A DNA stretch of 64,000 bases from Gonium pectorale (lineage: Eukaryota > Chlorophyta > Chlorophyceae > Chlamydomonadales > Volvocaceae), in the NCBI GenBank assembly GCA_001584585.1, contig LSYV01000042.1, positions 487,438 through 551,437 on the forward strand, given 5' to 3'. The notes below the pieces were generated by a model, which was not told where the DNA came from, did not search any database, and was given only the letters and a program-made list of their open reading frames with translations. Below are positions 10,574-21,244 of this stretch, one piece after another. How positions within the stretch are numbered: the first letter of the stretch is position 1; every line of letters begins with the position of its first letter. A program made the translations under genes and the position numbers.

Positions 10574-13500
10574 TCAGACGCGCGGGGCATAGCGGGCGAC
10601 TACCGGCGCCAGCAGCCCCAGCGGCGTGCCGGCGGGCGGCTGGCCGTCGGGGCCGGTGGGGGCAACCTGGCTATACAGCTGGTGCAGAGCCTCGACGCAG
10701 ATGGGCAGGTTGGGCGCCAGCATGGTCGAATCGGCGTCGCGCGTCAGCGCCACCAGCGACGCCACGGTGCGCACCTGCGCGGAGGGCGGGGTGTGGGGAG
10801 CATGGGCCCGAGCCTTGGTGGCAGTGCGCAGGACAGAAAGAATCATCAAAACGCAGCGCAAACGGCAATCATCGACGCCGCCGACGCGCGTTTCGCACCT
10901 GCGGTGGCGCCGCCGCGCCGCCGGCCTCTCCCGCGTCGGCAAACTTGAGGTTCCACTCCGCCAGGACCAAGCAGGCGATGGCCACCGTGCTGTAGCTGTA
11001 CGGCAGAAAGCCGTCGTACAGTAGGGACATGTCCTGCAGGGACGGGAGGAAGAGGATCCAGGGCACCTGTGGATGAGCGCCGGCTGCGTGGGCTTGAACA
11101 GCTTGAGAGACGCTCACCAAAATCCTGAGCCCCCTTGCACCTTGGCCCCAACAGTTGCTAGCCCGGCCCCGCTCCCCTCTCACCGCCATGAAGTTGGCGC
11201 ACGTGTCGAAGGCGGCGGCGCGCCTGGGGTCGTCGCGCGCCACCTCTGCCCAGGCGTCCGCGTCGTTCATGAGCGCGTTGTGGTAGTGGCGCAGGAAGGT
11301 GAGCGTGTTGGGCACCCGGATGCGCCAGTCCACAGTCTCCAGCAGCAGCCACTCCATGCGCTTCAGGTCGTCACGCTGCAGCGTCAGGGCGGTCGGGAGA
11401 TTTGGAGGTGAAAGGGGTACGAATAACAACGGACTTGGCGCCAGCAGCATTTGTGCGGCAGGGCGGGTGGGGGAGGGGTCGCCTTCGTAAGCGCGGCCAG
11501 TCGTGACCGGCACCACAGAGAGGGGCAGGGCGTGGGCGAGTCGAGCAGAGGTGTCACGCAGGGTGAGGATTTTCGGGAAGTGCGAAGGAGGGGAGCGGGG
11601 GCGGTGCCAAACGAGGAGGGCACGCGAAACGGGTGAGCAACAGGAACGAGGACGGATGGCAGCGGCGTTCGGCAGCAGCAGCTTTGGGGTTTTCCCCCTC
11701 GACAAGGCGACCCTCCAGTTAACTGGTGAGCCCTCCGATCTGCGATGGCGGCTTTAACGCCAGCCCCACAGCCTCCCTGGCTCACGTGGTATAGCGGCCG
11801 CCGATGCTCGTCCACCGCCAGGTGCACCCACTCATCCGGGCGATACTGCGACACCTGCAGCCGTGCAGGAGACGCTGAGATGAGCAGGCATGCCCTCATG
11901 GGTGACAGCGATTCAGCAGTGACCTCGCCGCACGGTTATCCCTGCGCAGGCCGCTGACGTCGCCGGTGGGCAGCCCCCAGCCCCTCTGCAGCTGCGGAGG
12001 CAAGGCAGGCAAGCCGGCCCACAGGCGGGATGGCGGCAGAGGCGGGGCCGCCCGAGCGCCGCGCAGCAACATTATGGCTGCTTGCGCCGCCGAGCGAGCT
12101 TCCGGACCCAACCGCAAACCCCGCCCCAAGCACACGGCGACGTGAGCGAGCAGGGCGGTTAGCGCCAACCGCATAGCCCAGAGCCGCGCCGCTGCCGTCG
12201 GCGAGGTGCGCACGGTGTCCGTGTCCCTCCCCCATTCACTCGCTCCCCACCCAAGCGCCTACAGCCAGACTACAGGTGGGCGCCCCAGCCACTTTGTCCA
12301 GGCCTGCGTCGTGGCAGTCCGTCCAGGCTGCCGCTCACACAGCCAGTGGGTCCGCCCCCGCCTTCGCAGCCGGTTCAGAGCCGCACCTCCTCGTGTTTGG
12401 CCGCCAGGGAGATGCACGCGAGGGCCAGCAGCTGCAGAACGTGCTCGGGCGGCATGGTCTGGGGGCAGGTCGGGCCACCAGCGCATGTCAGCTAAGCGCG
12501 AGATGGGGATGAGTTGCCAAGACAGGTCGAGACACACATGCGGTTGCGACACACGCCTCGGGACGAGTCGCGGCCCTCTTGAAGAGGAGCCCGGGCAATA
12601 TACAGCCCCCGGCGTCACCCCTGTGCTGTTCCCGCGCCCCCCCCCCCGTACTCTCCTCTCCTCCTCCCTACCCTCCCCCGTCGTATGCCCCCCCTTCATA
12701 TTGTAAGTACCTCTGTGTTCGCCACGAAGCGGTCGAGCAGCGATACTGCTGTGTGCAGCGTGTTGCCGCTGAGGCCCAGAGCGGTCACCACCTCCACCAG
12801 CCAGCTAATAATCCGCGGCCTGTCCGTCGACCCGAAATGTATGGCCGCTGGTTGCCGGGGAACATAGCACAAGTCGCTCTGCCGCTCGAGTTCCACCCTG
12901 TCGACGTTGTGCACGGGCATGAAGCTCGGCACGCGCATTTCGGTAAAACAGCCATGCTGAAATGCCTCATAAGCAGCAGCTTCCGTAGCTAGTGCGCAAC
13001 GACAAAGGGGCGGCGAGCGCGAGCCCATCACACGAAAGGGTAAGCTGCCCGTGCACCGCTCACACAAAAAGCCAAACAGACGTCGCGCAACCTCTCGTTC
13101 AAGCCGTCTGTTTTAAGGCACGGCGCTGCCCGGCTCGGGGTACCAGCAGCCGCAAGGGAACGTCCAGGACCTTTCGTCGCTGCCACAAAGGCAGTGTTCG
13201 CAGACACTGACTTGGCGCAATCATTGCGTGAAGGAGCGCAGCGCAGTACGCAGGTAATGGAAGCGGTTTCGACTTTAAACCCCAGGCCCTTGACACCGGC
13301 AGCAGCCGCTAGCTCACTTGATTGCGATGCGAGCATCCTCGGCGATGAAGACGGGCGAGGACACGAAAGGTTGGGGTGCTGGCTCCGCACAGCGCTCCAA
13401 GCCAGACGCCTCCGGCAGTCCGAGGCTAGAGCCATCCTCCTCACACTCAAGACTACATTGATCGTCGCCAGGAGACGGTAGATCGGGCTCCGAGTCGCTG

Positions 13501-13702
13501 CGAGCCAGGCTGAAGGGCTGGGGGGCAGGGACAGGGGGGCCAACGACGCTGCTCGCACACAAGGTGGGATGCACAGTGCACGCGCCAGCAGACAGCAACT
13601 CTGCAGCTAACCAGCGTCCAAAGAGCCGTGTGCCGGCCTCACTCATCCCCCACTCCCAAGCTGCGCCCATGCGTCACTCACAGCCGCGCTGCTTGAGATC
13701 AT
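10574..13702 (-). CDS. Cyclin with full cyclin box (divergent A/B-like class)
   Basis: Eight exons: 13702-13682, 13517-13318, 13044-12711, 12458-12387, 11854-11786, 11375-11184, 11066-10899 and 10774-10574, 418 residues; introns after exon 2 and exon 3 are phase 2 and 0, most others phase 0. The cyclin box starts near residue 148 with RPRIISWLVEV, then LHTAVSLLDRFVANTE, LLALACISLAAKHEEV (the Lys-Glu pair that contacts the CDK) and DDLKRMEWLLLETVDWRIRVP. A C-terminal fold follows with ANFMA, SLLYDGFLPYSYSTVAIAC and LVALTRDADST. It is presumably a CDK regulatory subunit. The N-terminal ~70 residues are acidic/Ser-Pro rich; no clear destruction box is visible. Exon 1 encodes only MISSSAA; it was chosen because its GTGAGT donor joins in phase to a CCCCCCAG acceptor and an in-frame stop lies just upstream. 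The exon 3 acceptor is the least certain border. Class is not settled; neither plant A, B nor D fits cleanly. Confidence 0.88.
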
Positions 13703-14072
13703 CTGTAGTGGTGTCCCGGGCGCGCTGTTGCCGAAGGGCTCTTCCGACCTAAGTTTGTTCCGCCCTAACCCAGTGACACGCTAACCCTAAACTAGTTCAT
13801 TAGCTATCTGTCCTGCACGTTTTGGATACTACCCAGGTTTAGCAGCCATCGAGTGCGGCTTGGTTACGAGGGGTTCGTGCAACCGTACGGACGCCGTACG
13901 CGACGGAATAATGGCCTGCTTGGGCCCTTGGGCCGTAGGGCTTGGGTACGATCAAGGCTGAGCGTGCCACACGCATACGCCACAGTGGGCTAGGTTTCAC
14001 TGGACTCAAACCCATATGCCTACCAAGGGTTGAAAGCCGCAGCCTAGAATGTAGCGTGGCTGATATATAGGA
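13703..14072. promoter_or_regulatory. Divergent promoter between cyclin and EF-hand gene
   Basis: 370 bp separate the two outward-facing start codons. It contains telomere-repeat-like motifs (AACCCTAAA at 13783-13791, CCCTAACCC from 13763) 80 bp upstream of the cyclin ATG, and an AT-rich TGATATATAG 5' of the EF-hand start. In plants, AAACCCTAA telo-boxes mark promoters of cell-cycle and translation genes; a role here is inference. Confidence 0.5.
13783..13791. promoter_or_regulatory. Telomere-repeat-like (telo-box-like) motif
   Basis: AACCCTAAA on plus (TTTAGGGTT on minus), with a second CCCTAACCC 20 bp to the left. One base short of the plant telo-box. Confidence 0.4.
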
Positions 14073-17000
14073 ATGGGCACTCTGAATAGAGCTTTGCGGT
14101 GCCTTTTTGAGCATGCGCTGGGAAAGCTTCCCGGCTATGACGAGCCTGCCGAGGCCTGGCGAGAGTCTTGCAAAAAGGTATGATTCCTAGTTGCGCCAAT
14201 GGAGCCTCCTGCAACTTGTCCCCTCCCCCCCCCCTTCAGACCTTCGACGCCGTGGCGAAGTCAGCGGGCTGCGACCCGAAAGCAGGGATAACGTGGGCTG
14301 CGGTGTACACATATTTTTCAAAGGAGGTGGAAGGTAGGGCCCGGCGGGGGTCAAGCCGGGGAGCACCCGAGCCGAGGGGAGCCCGGTGGTCAAATGTCGA
14401 GGCCTAGGTTGCACAGCGGGATGGGAGCGGGGTCCATGTCAAGGGGGCCAATCCTCGAATCTTGCGGACCTGGCCCTCGCCGCGCCCTGGCTCGCAGCTC
14501 GGATGGACGTTCTTGGTGGTCTGGGGGGGCTCCTCAGCCGGTCCACATCCCCGTGTGTCCGCTCGGCGCGCAGGCGGTGCCAGTGCGAAATCGATAGACG
14601 CGCTGTTCAAATCCCTCGACCGCTCCTCTAGCGGCACTGTGAGCCTGGAGACATTCACCGAGGTAGGCGAGGGGCACTGCGCGAACACGGCTGGGGACTT
14701 TGGGGGGGGGCCACCCAGGTGGGCGGGGGCAGCATGCTTGGGAGGTAGGTTGGGGCTTCGCCCGCGTGTGTGGCACGCCCGAGACTTGAGTTATACGGAG
14801 GGCCGCCCCCCCGTATGGGCGTGTTGCGACCCGTTTCCCGTTCCGTATTACCCCCCGTATGTGGGCGTCGTGGGGGCTTGCTGCCTCTCCCCAGCGCGCC
14901 GCGCTGTCGAAAGGCCCCACCCTGGAAATGGTGGGAGGTTGGTCTGGTGTCGATTAGGCGGAAAACGTGGTCCCAGCGTCCTAGGGTTTGTGGTCAGAGC
15001 GTAGGGGTGTAATTGTGGTCCGAGCCGTTGAGGCGGTCTAGAGCTGGAGCCGAGATGCTCCCACCCTCCGGGCTTCCGAGCCACCCCTGGCCCCATCTGG
15101 CCCGCCCCGCATACCCCGCACCGCACCGTGCCCACCTGCAGGTGGTGATGCAGCGGCTGAGGTGCGTTCCACACCACTGGCTGCCGGCCGGCCGTGCCGT
15201 TGCCGGCGATGGCGCCAGGGCTGCACTGCACCGGAGCCGCTCGCCGGCTGGGGCCGCCGCGACACTGTCGTCTGCCTATGTTCACGAGGGGCATGTGTAG
15301 AACGGGGGCGTATCGCTTTCGGCTGTGGGTGCGGGCTGTTTCGTGCCTTCGCCCGCGGCGCCGTGCTGCTGCTGCCGCTGGTGCTGCCAGGTAGTCGAGT
15401 CGGCAACACAGCCTGTACCGTCTCCGTCTTGACTTCACCCAGCGCGGGTAACCTTGCGCCACTCAGCCTGGGTGCCAGCCAGCCCATCCTCATCAGTTCT
15501 GTGTCCTCGGAACGCCCCGCACCGCAGCCCGTCCTCATCAGTTCTGTGTCCTCAAACGCCCCGCCCACCGCCCCGCAGCACCATGCGGGAGGAGCGCGAG
15601 CTAGAGGCGCGCTTGGCTGAGCGGGTGCCTCGCATCCACGTAGTCCCGGGCTGTAACCGGCTCAACTTTGTGGCCAACACGGAGGCGTTCAAGGTGCAGG
15701 TCGTCACGTGAGCCTGCAGGAGGGGCCTCAGGGACCAAAGGGGAGGGCCGGCGCGAGAGCTGCTCTCGTAACAGTCTCGGGTTCAGGGCGGGCTCATGTG
15801 GAGGTGGGGGGGGCGGCCGGAGGCGGGAGTACGCCGAGAAGGCTTTGGTGCCGGAAAACCGGCTTCATGATATGTAGGAGGGCGGAACGGGCGCGGAACG
15901 TGCTCCCCCAAACTGCGTTTTTGTCCTTGAGATTGGCCAGATCAGGGTGCGCCACCCTCGCCCTAAGGCCCTAAGCCCCGCTGCGGACCGGCACGCGACA
16001 TCAGCGCGCAGCGCTCTGACTCTTCGGTTGCGTGTTGTCCTCGCACTCGCCCGCCCGTCCGGCCCCGCCCATAGCTACCTCCCTCCCCCCGCCTCGGCAC
16101 CGCAGCCGGCCCATGGTCCGCGGTCTGGGCCAGGTTTGGGCCGAGATGGACTCGGACCGCGACGGCCGTGTCAGCGTGGCGGACCTTCGCCGCTACTTCA
16201 CGCGCACGCAGCCGGGCATGCTGCCCTTCATAACCTCCATCTTCCGGGCCATTGAGGGCAAGAGCCGCGCGGGGACGGTCACCTTCCAGCAGTTCCTCAA
16301 GGTACGGCACCATGGGATGCCTTGGGGTGCTGTGCGTTGAGCTGCCTGGCGACTCCCCGGGCGACCATGGCGAGGCGTACATGTTGTCCTGGCCGGCTCC
16401 GTAGGGTCGTGCGGCGGAGCGGTAAGTACCCATGGGCGGGAAACAGCCGCACCGGCGCGCAACATGCACCGGCTTGGGCTGGGCGTGGGGGTCACAGCCC
16501 ACCCGGCTGCGACGCAGCCCTCCGCGAGCATCGCACCCGTCCCACCCACTCCCACCCACCCCGCCCGCTCGCCTTCTACCAGCGCCCGCCTTTCCTTAAA
16601 CTCATCTCCTTAAATTGAGGATGTGGCAAACCCGCCTTTCCTTATTCTCGTCTCGTTGTATTGAGGATGTGGCAAACCCGCCATTCACAACCTGACAGAA
16701 GGGTGTGAGCCTGTGAACCATTTCGAGTGGGGCCCCTCCCTCGCTCACTGCGCTCTCAACGCCCCCTCGACGCCCTCCCTGCGGCCGCAGGCGCTGTACC
16801 CCGAGGCCAGCGTCTCCGACCTGCGCACGCTGCAGGCCATGTCGGCCGAACGCGGCGCGCGGGCCGCGGCCGCAGCGGCCGAGGCGGCCGCCAACGACAA
16901 GCTGCTCGCCGAGATCCAGGTGCCGCGCGGGGCCGGTATGGGTCGGGCAGTAGCAGCGGCAAGCCGCGCAGCGCAGTCCTCCCCTCGCCATGCGTGTGGG

Positions 17001-18086
17001 GCAAAGGGGTATACATGGGCGCGGCTGTCGGTCAGGGACGGGGCGTGGGACGGCCATGCACGCACGCCCCTCGTCAGTTCCTCAGCCCGCTGGGTTGCGC
17101 ACCCCTTGTGTACTTAATCGCGTGGCGCGCCTGCACACTGGCTGCAATTCCCATGCCCAAGGATGGTGGCGGTCGCCTCACGTTGTCCGCTCCCTCGTGT
17201 TCCGTGCGTGTCCGTTCAGGGTGTGTTCGCTGTGTTTGACGACGACCGGAGCGGCGAGCTGGACGAAGAGGAGTTCATCAGCGCCATGGAGCTGACGGGT
17301 AAGGGGTCGGGGTCCCGTGTCGAGCGGGTGGAAGGGCTTGGTAAGCACGAGGGTGGTACTGCGCCCGGTTGTTGAGGGAGCAGGGGAAGGATTGATTGCG
17401 GTGTTGCCCGCGCGGAGGGTACGCGTTGTATCGGGTGCAGTCCAGGTCGTATGCCGCATGGAGCTGACAGTTGCCCTCCGGCCTTCCCGCCTCGTCCCGC
17501 GCCGCCCCTGCGTCGGCGGCGACAGGGCACTCGAAGGAGGAGGCGAAAGGTGAGCACGCGACCGCCAGCGCCCGATTATCGCCATCTTGGGACGCCAAAT
17601 TGTACTGCCAGCCTGCTTCTGTTGACCGCTCCGGGCGGGCATAAGCGCATACGACGGCGTACGGCAGTGCCTGGCAGCATCAGTTACTGAGCTTGTGTCC
17701 GCTGGCTTCAAGCTGTGTTCCACTTCCTCGGCAGCTTCCTGGGTTCGCAGCCACGGCCCCACCCTTTGTTTGGCGCCTGTACCGGCCCTATGGCGCCCGC
17801 CCGACCCCTGCCTTTTCCCTTTCTCCCTTCTCGTCCATGAGCCCGTGTCATGTGTGAGTACGGCATCTTTGAGCGCACAACACGCGGTGTCGCAGTCGAC
17901 ATCCATCCTTCCGGGCCGCTGCTCGCAGGCATGTTCAAGGTGATCGACACGGACGGCAGCGGCTTCGTGTCGTGGGACGAGTTTCGCGTGTGGTACACCT
18001 CAAACTACACGCGCTTCATGGAGGAGACGCAGAAGCGCATGCTGGACGAGGGAGAGGAAGAGGGAGAGGAGGCAGCGATGCCGTGA
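14073..18086 (+). CDS. EF-hand calcium-binding protein with three C-terminal EF-hands
   Basis: Nine exons: 14073-14177, 14240-14333, 14574-14662, 15142-15161, 15579-15707, 16106-16301, 16791-16919, 17220-17298 and 17929-18086; all phases agree and the total is 332 residues. Exon 4 is only 20 nt. Loops: residues 161-172 (DSDRDGRVSVAD), 261-272 (DDDRSGELDEEE) and 287-298 (DTDGSGFVSWDE); all keep Asp at position 1 and Gly at 6. A degenerate hand may lie near residues 83-96 (SLDRSSSGTVSLETF). An Ala-rich helix, ~230-245, separates hand 1 from hands 2 and 3. The C-terminus is very acidic (Glu/Gly). Likely a soluble calcium sensor; no kinase or other catalytic domain is fused. The start is supported by the match of exon 1 to the phase-0 donor GTATGA. 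Specific function unknown; a flagellar or signalling role is possible but not shown. Confidence 0.85.
15480..15578. repeat. 45-bp tandem repeat ending at a splice acceptor
   Basis: Two copies of a 45-bp unit start at 15480 and 15525 (core TCCTCATCAGTTCTGTGTCC). The second copy runs into the CCGCAG acceptor of EF-hand exon 5 at 15579; the same CCGCAG occurs at the junction of the copies. Confidence 0.75.
16585..16688. repeat. 46-bp tandem repeat in EF-hand intron 6
   Basis: About 2.2 copies of a 46-bp unit starting at 16585, 16631 and 16677, each with CCCGCC(T/A)TTC near its start and TTGAGGATGTGGCAAA at its end. Confidence 0.75.
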
Positions 18087-20639
18087 GCTAGGTGACGCCC
18101 ACGTCGCTTGCCTGCGTCTGGAGCGGAGCCCAGAGCGGAGCCCGCCCACGCTGCCAGGCTTGCAGTGCCCCGAGGAGGCCTCCGCGCTGTGAGCGTTGTA
18201 CATAGCACAGGCGAGGCTTGTGCATCCTGGATGCCAGCCCGCCGCTCGTCAGTGTGATAATGGCCCGGCCTTCTGGACTTGGATCGGTTGCCTGGCCTCG
18301 GGTTCCTGTGTCAGGGCAAGTGTGCAAGAGGCCGGGAAGAAGATGTGGGTTTGGCAGGCCCCACGAGGGAGGATAAGGGGAGGGGCACTAGCTAGTTACT
18401 CGCTTTTGGTCGTAGCGGCTGCTGCTGGGGGTAGGTAGGTGTTAGCCGGCGCGTATGCGCTATAACGTGCACAGCGTATCCCTCCACGGCGCTGGTTGTG
18501 CGTCGAGTGCCTGGGTCGAGCGTGTAGCTGCTCAGCATGCGCGCCCACCCCCGCACAAGGTTTTCCTTGACCTTGAAGCATTGAATGGGATGTGAAATTG
18601 GTTTCCAGGGTGGCGAGTGGACGGACGGCGATACTTCGTGCGTACTTTCTTTACTCAACATGTCTTCACTTTCGGCAATCGCGCCGCAGCCGCTGCGAAG
18701 CGGTCGTGTGTGCCGCCCTCTTCCTTCCCTGTCACCGTGCTGGACGGGCGAATGCGTCTGGCTTCAGCCCATTACTCTTAAGCCCTGTTTCTCAAACTCC
18801 GCTGCCGCTGTGTCTCGCAACTCGTAGCCAGTGGCGGCATGCTCACTGGTCCCTGGCTGGCTGGGCTGCTCGATGCGCGGGCTATTCTGCCCAATTGGAT
18901 AACTGCGTTGCGTTGCTGCATAGAAGATTGTACAAGCTGCTAGTTGCGGTTGTATCTGTCATGAAGTATGGTAATGGTTGAAGAGGCCATCGGAGATGTC
19001 GTATCGTCTCCTGTGGGGCTGGATGGCGTGCGGGCCCTCGTGCACGGCTGGGTTCGTCCAGGCGTGTACGAGAAGAGGCCGTGGCCTCAACGTTAGCCTG
19101 TCCTGTGTGGTGGAAAGTAGAGGCGGTCGAGGTTTGGCCGAGGTCTGACGGCCTGCTGGGCATGCGGGCCGATGCGCGTGAAATGCGGCCTCTCAGCGTA
19201 TCCATCCTTTGCGCTTGTCTCAAGGTCCGTCTCCTGGAGGCACTCAAGTCTGTCCGACTGCGGCACCATGCCCGCACAAACTGCAGCGAGCACCCGAGCG
19301 TTTGGATTCCTCGCGGTGGCTTGAAGCGCCAGTCGTTCAGCCCCAATGCAATTGCGCGGCGGGGGCACCTTATCTAGCCCCTGCGAATGTCCCAGGGCCC
19401 GGGGAACATGTGATGAGGCTCGCCGGGTGTGCGCGACGCGCGACTCCCGTGTACGTGCGCGTACGTCCAGGGGAGTACATCTCCCCCGCGTACATCCTTA
19501 CATCGTTGATAGAACATGGATGGGCGCAAAGCCAACTGCCTTGAGTCCTGGAACCCTTCATCATGCGCGGATGCTGCTTGTACGCGGAGCTGTCGGGAGG
19601 GGCCCGCGGGAGCAGTAGCTTGGCACCGCACGTGCTTACTTGGGGCTCTCGCCCTCATCAGCATCATGCGCTGTGTGAGCCCCGGCGGCCCCAGCCTGGA
19701 CTTCCTTTGATAAAGGAGGGGCTCGTTTCCCGTACTCTCCTGCAACGGTATACCTTGTGATCTCGTATCCCGGAGCTTGGATATTTGCGTTACTGCTTTC
19801 CTGTCGCAGATATTTCACGTTCTTGGCTAACGCTGGGTGGGTGGGCTGTGATTGTTACCTGCTGAGCCTCGGGCTCACGCGTTGTGGTGACTGATGACTG
19901 CTTCGAGCCTCGGGCAAGCGACTGCCCTCCTGAGGCAGCTGCTCAGGTCCAAGTTACCGGTAAGGTCGTGCGAGTCGTGGCTTCGTGTGTGCTGGTTGGC
20001 AAAGGCGGCAGTGCTGCGTAGTGCGCAAGGCCCGGATTTCCAGCGCTCCTGCAGGCTGCAGCCAACATGGCAAGCTTGCTGTCTGCATCCACACATTGTA
20101 CAACACAACATCAATAAACAACATAAACATTGAATAAAACCAATGTTTAGGGTTTGGTCGTCCTTGCACCCGGAGCGTCCGGGACTTCATACAAGGAGGC
20201 GCAAGTAGCAGTGCCCCGCTCCCTACATTTGTCGGAGAAAGGACGAGAGGGCGGAGAGTCCGGACTGGCACGACTGCATCAACGCTACCGTGCGCAAGTG
20301 GGCGGGAAGGCACCCGGAGGCTTAGCCGGTCAGGGCCCCGCCAGGGAAGGGGAGTGACGGGATGATGCTGCACGGCGGCAGGCGTGCAGTGCGCTGCGGC
20401 CCGGCGGGCGGGTGCAGGCGCGCCGGTATGGGGGCCGTCACTGGGCGGCCGTCTGGGCGGATTGAGTCGCATGCGCAAGCCCTGGCTACGCCAATGCAAA
20501 AGGACGCACTGTTTTACCAAGCCAAGCTGGTCTAGATGTGAGTTGCCCCCTCCTCCGACCTGCTCCGACTGAGCCCGTGCGATTTGCCACTGCTCCCCTG
20601 GGTGTGTTCCTGGGTCCCGCCACGCCCTCACCTGTTCGC
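18087..20639. other. Gene-free stretch after EF-hand gene
   Basis: The first ~2 kb is T/G-rich on plus and looks like 3' UTR of the EF-hand gene; I find no TGTAA in it. Near 20110-20150 it turns AT-rich with AATAAA-like words and ends with a telo-box. From 20155 to 20640 no homologous protein is seen. A 461-codon minus frame (19954-21339) is low-complexity and unsupported. Confidence 0.4.
20147..20155 (-). promoter_or_regulatory. Exact telo-box motif
   Basis: TTAGGGTTT on plus, i.e. AAACCCTAA on minus, inside TTTAGGGTTTGG. No gene start on either strand is clearly linked to it. Confidence 0.4.
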
Positions 20640-21000
20640 GATGTAAGCTATGTTTGCAAAACAGCGTGTTCAAGAACCATGTGTGCGGGCGTGTGCTTAG
20701 TCCCGCCGTTCGCTGTTCCCGACGGCGCAGCAAAATTGTCCATATCGGTGCGGGAGTGCGCGCGGCGTCGCGTTCTTCTCGGATCGCGACGCGGTGGTGG
20801 TGCCCACCACGCTGCTTGGGATGGCCACTGCCATGCAGTGCGGCGGGATGTATGCTCAGCGCCAGCCTCAAGCAGACCGGCCCTCCGCGGGGGGCCCTTA
20901 TCACCAACAGCACCTTCCGCAACAATGTGCTTGCGCTGTTGGGCGTGTCGAGCCTCATGGTCGAGGCGCGGGTGGTGCACGGTGCACGGTGGTGGACAAG
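20640..21000 (+). pseudogene. Beta-helix-like coding fragment
   Basis: One plus frame carries two stretches that look like coils of a right-handed parallel beta-helix: NSVFKNHVCG (from ~20659) and ITNSTFRNNVLALLGVSSL followed by MVEARVVHG (~20895-20985). Such N-S-x-F-x-N-N coils are typical of Pmp-like and pectate-lyase-like helices. The 180 bases between them translate to Arg/Trp/Cys-rich nonsense in this frame, while another frame there reads more smoothly (DRDAVVVPTTLLGMATAMQ), so either introns or frame damage separate them. No start, stop or convincing splice pair was found. It may be an unrelated neighbour of the decayed gene that follows or its 5' part. Confidence 0.4.
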
Positions 21001-21244
21001 CCGCTCGCCCTCAACCGTCTCAACGGCACCTGCCCGGCCACCGGCCGCCGCCGGCTGCTCGTCCGCGCCAGCGCTGCCCAGACGGCCGCGATGGCAGCGG
21101 CACAGGATGCCGGCGACGCCAGTAGCGGTCGTGGCGGAGACGGCGGCGGCGGCAGAGGTGAATGGCGTGCTTTGCGCCGCTGGGAGCTGCTGGCGCGGCC
21201 GTTGGCATTCGCGCAGGCGTTTGTGAACGCGCCTGGGGAGCAGA

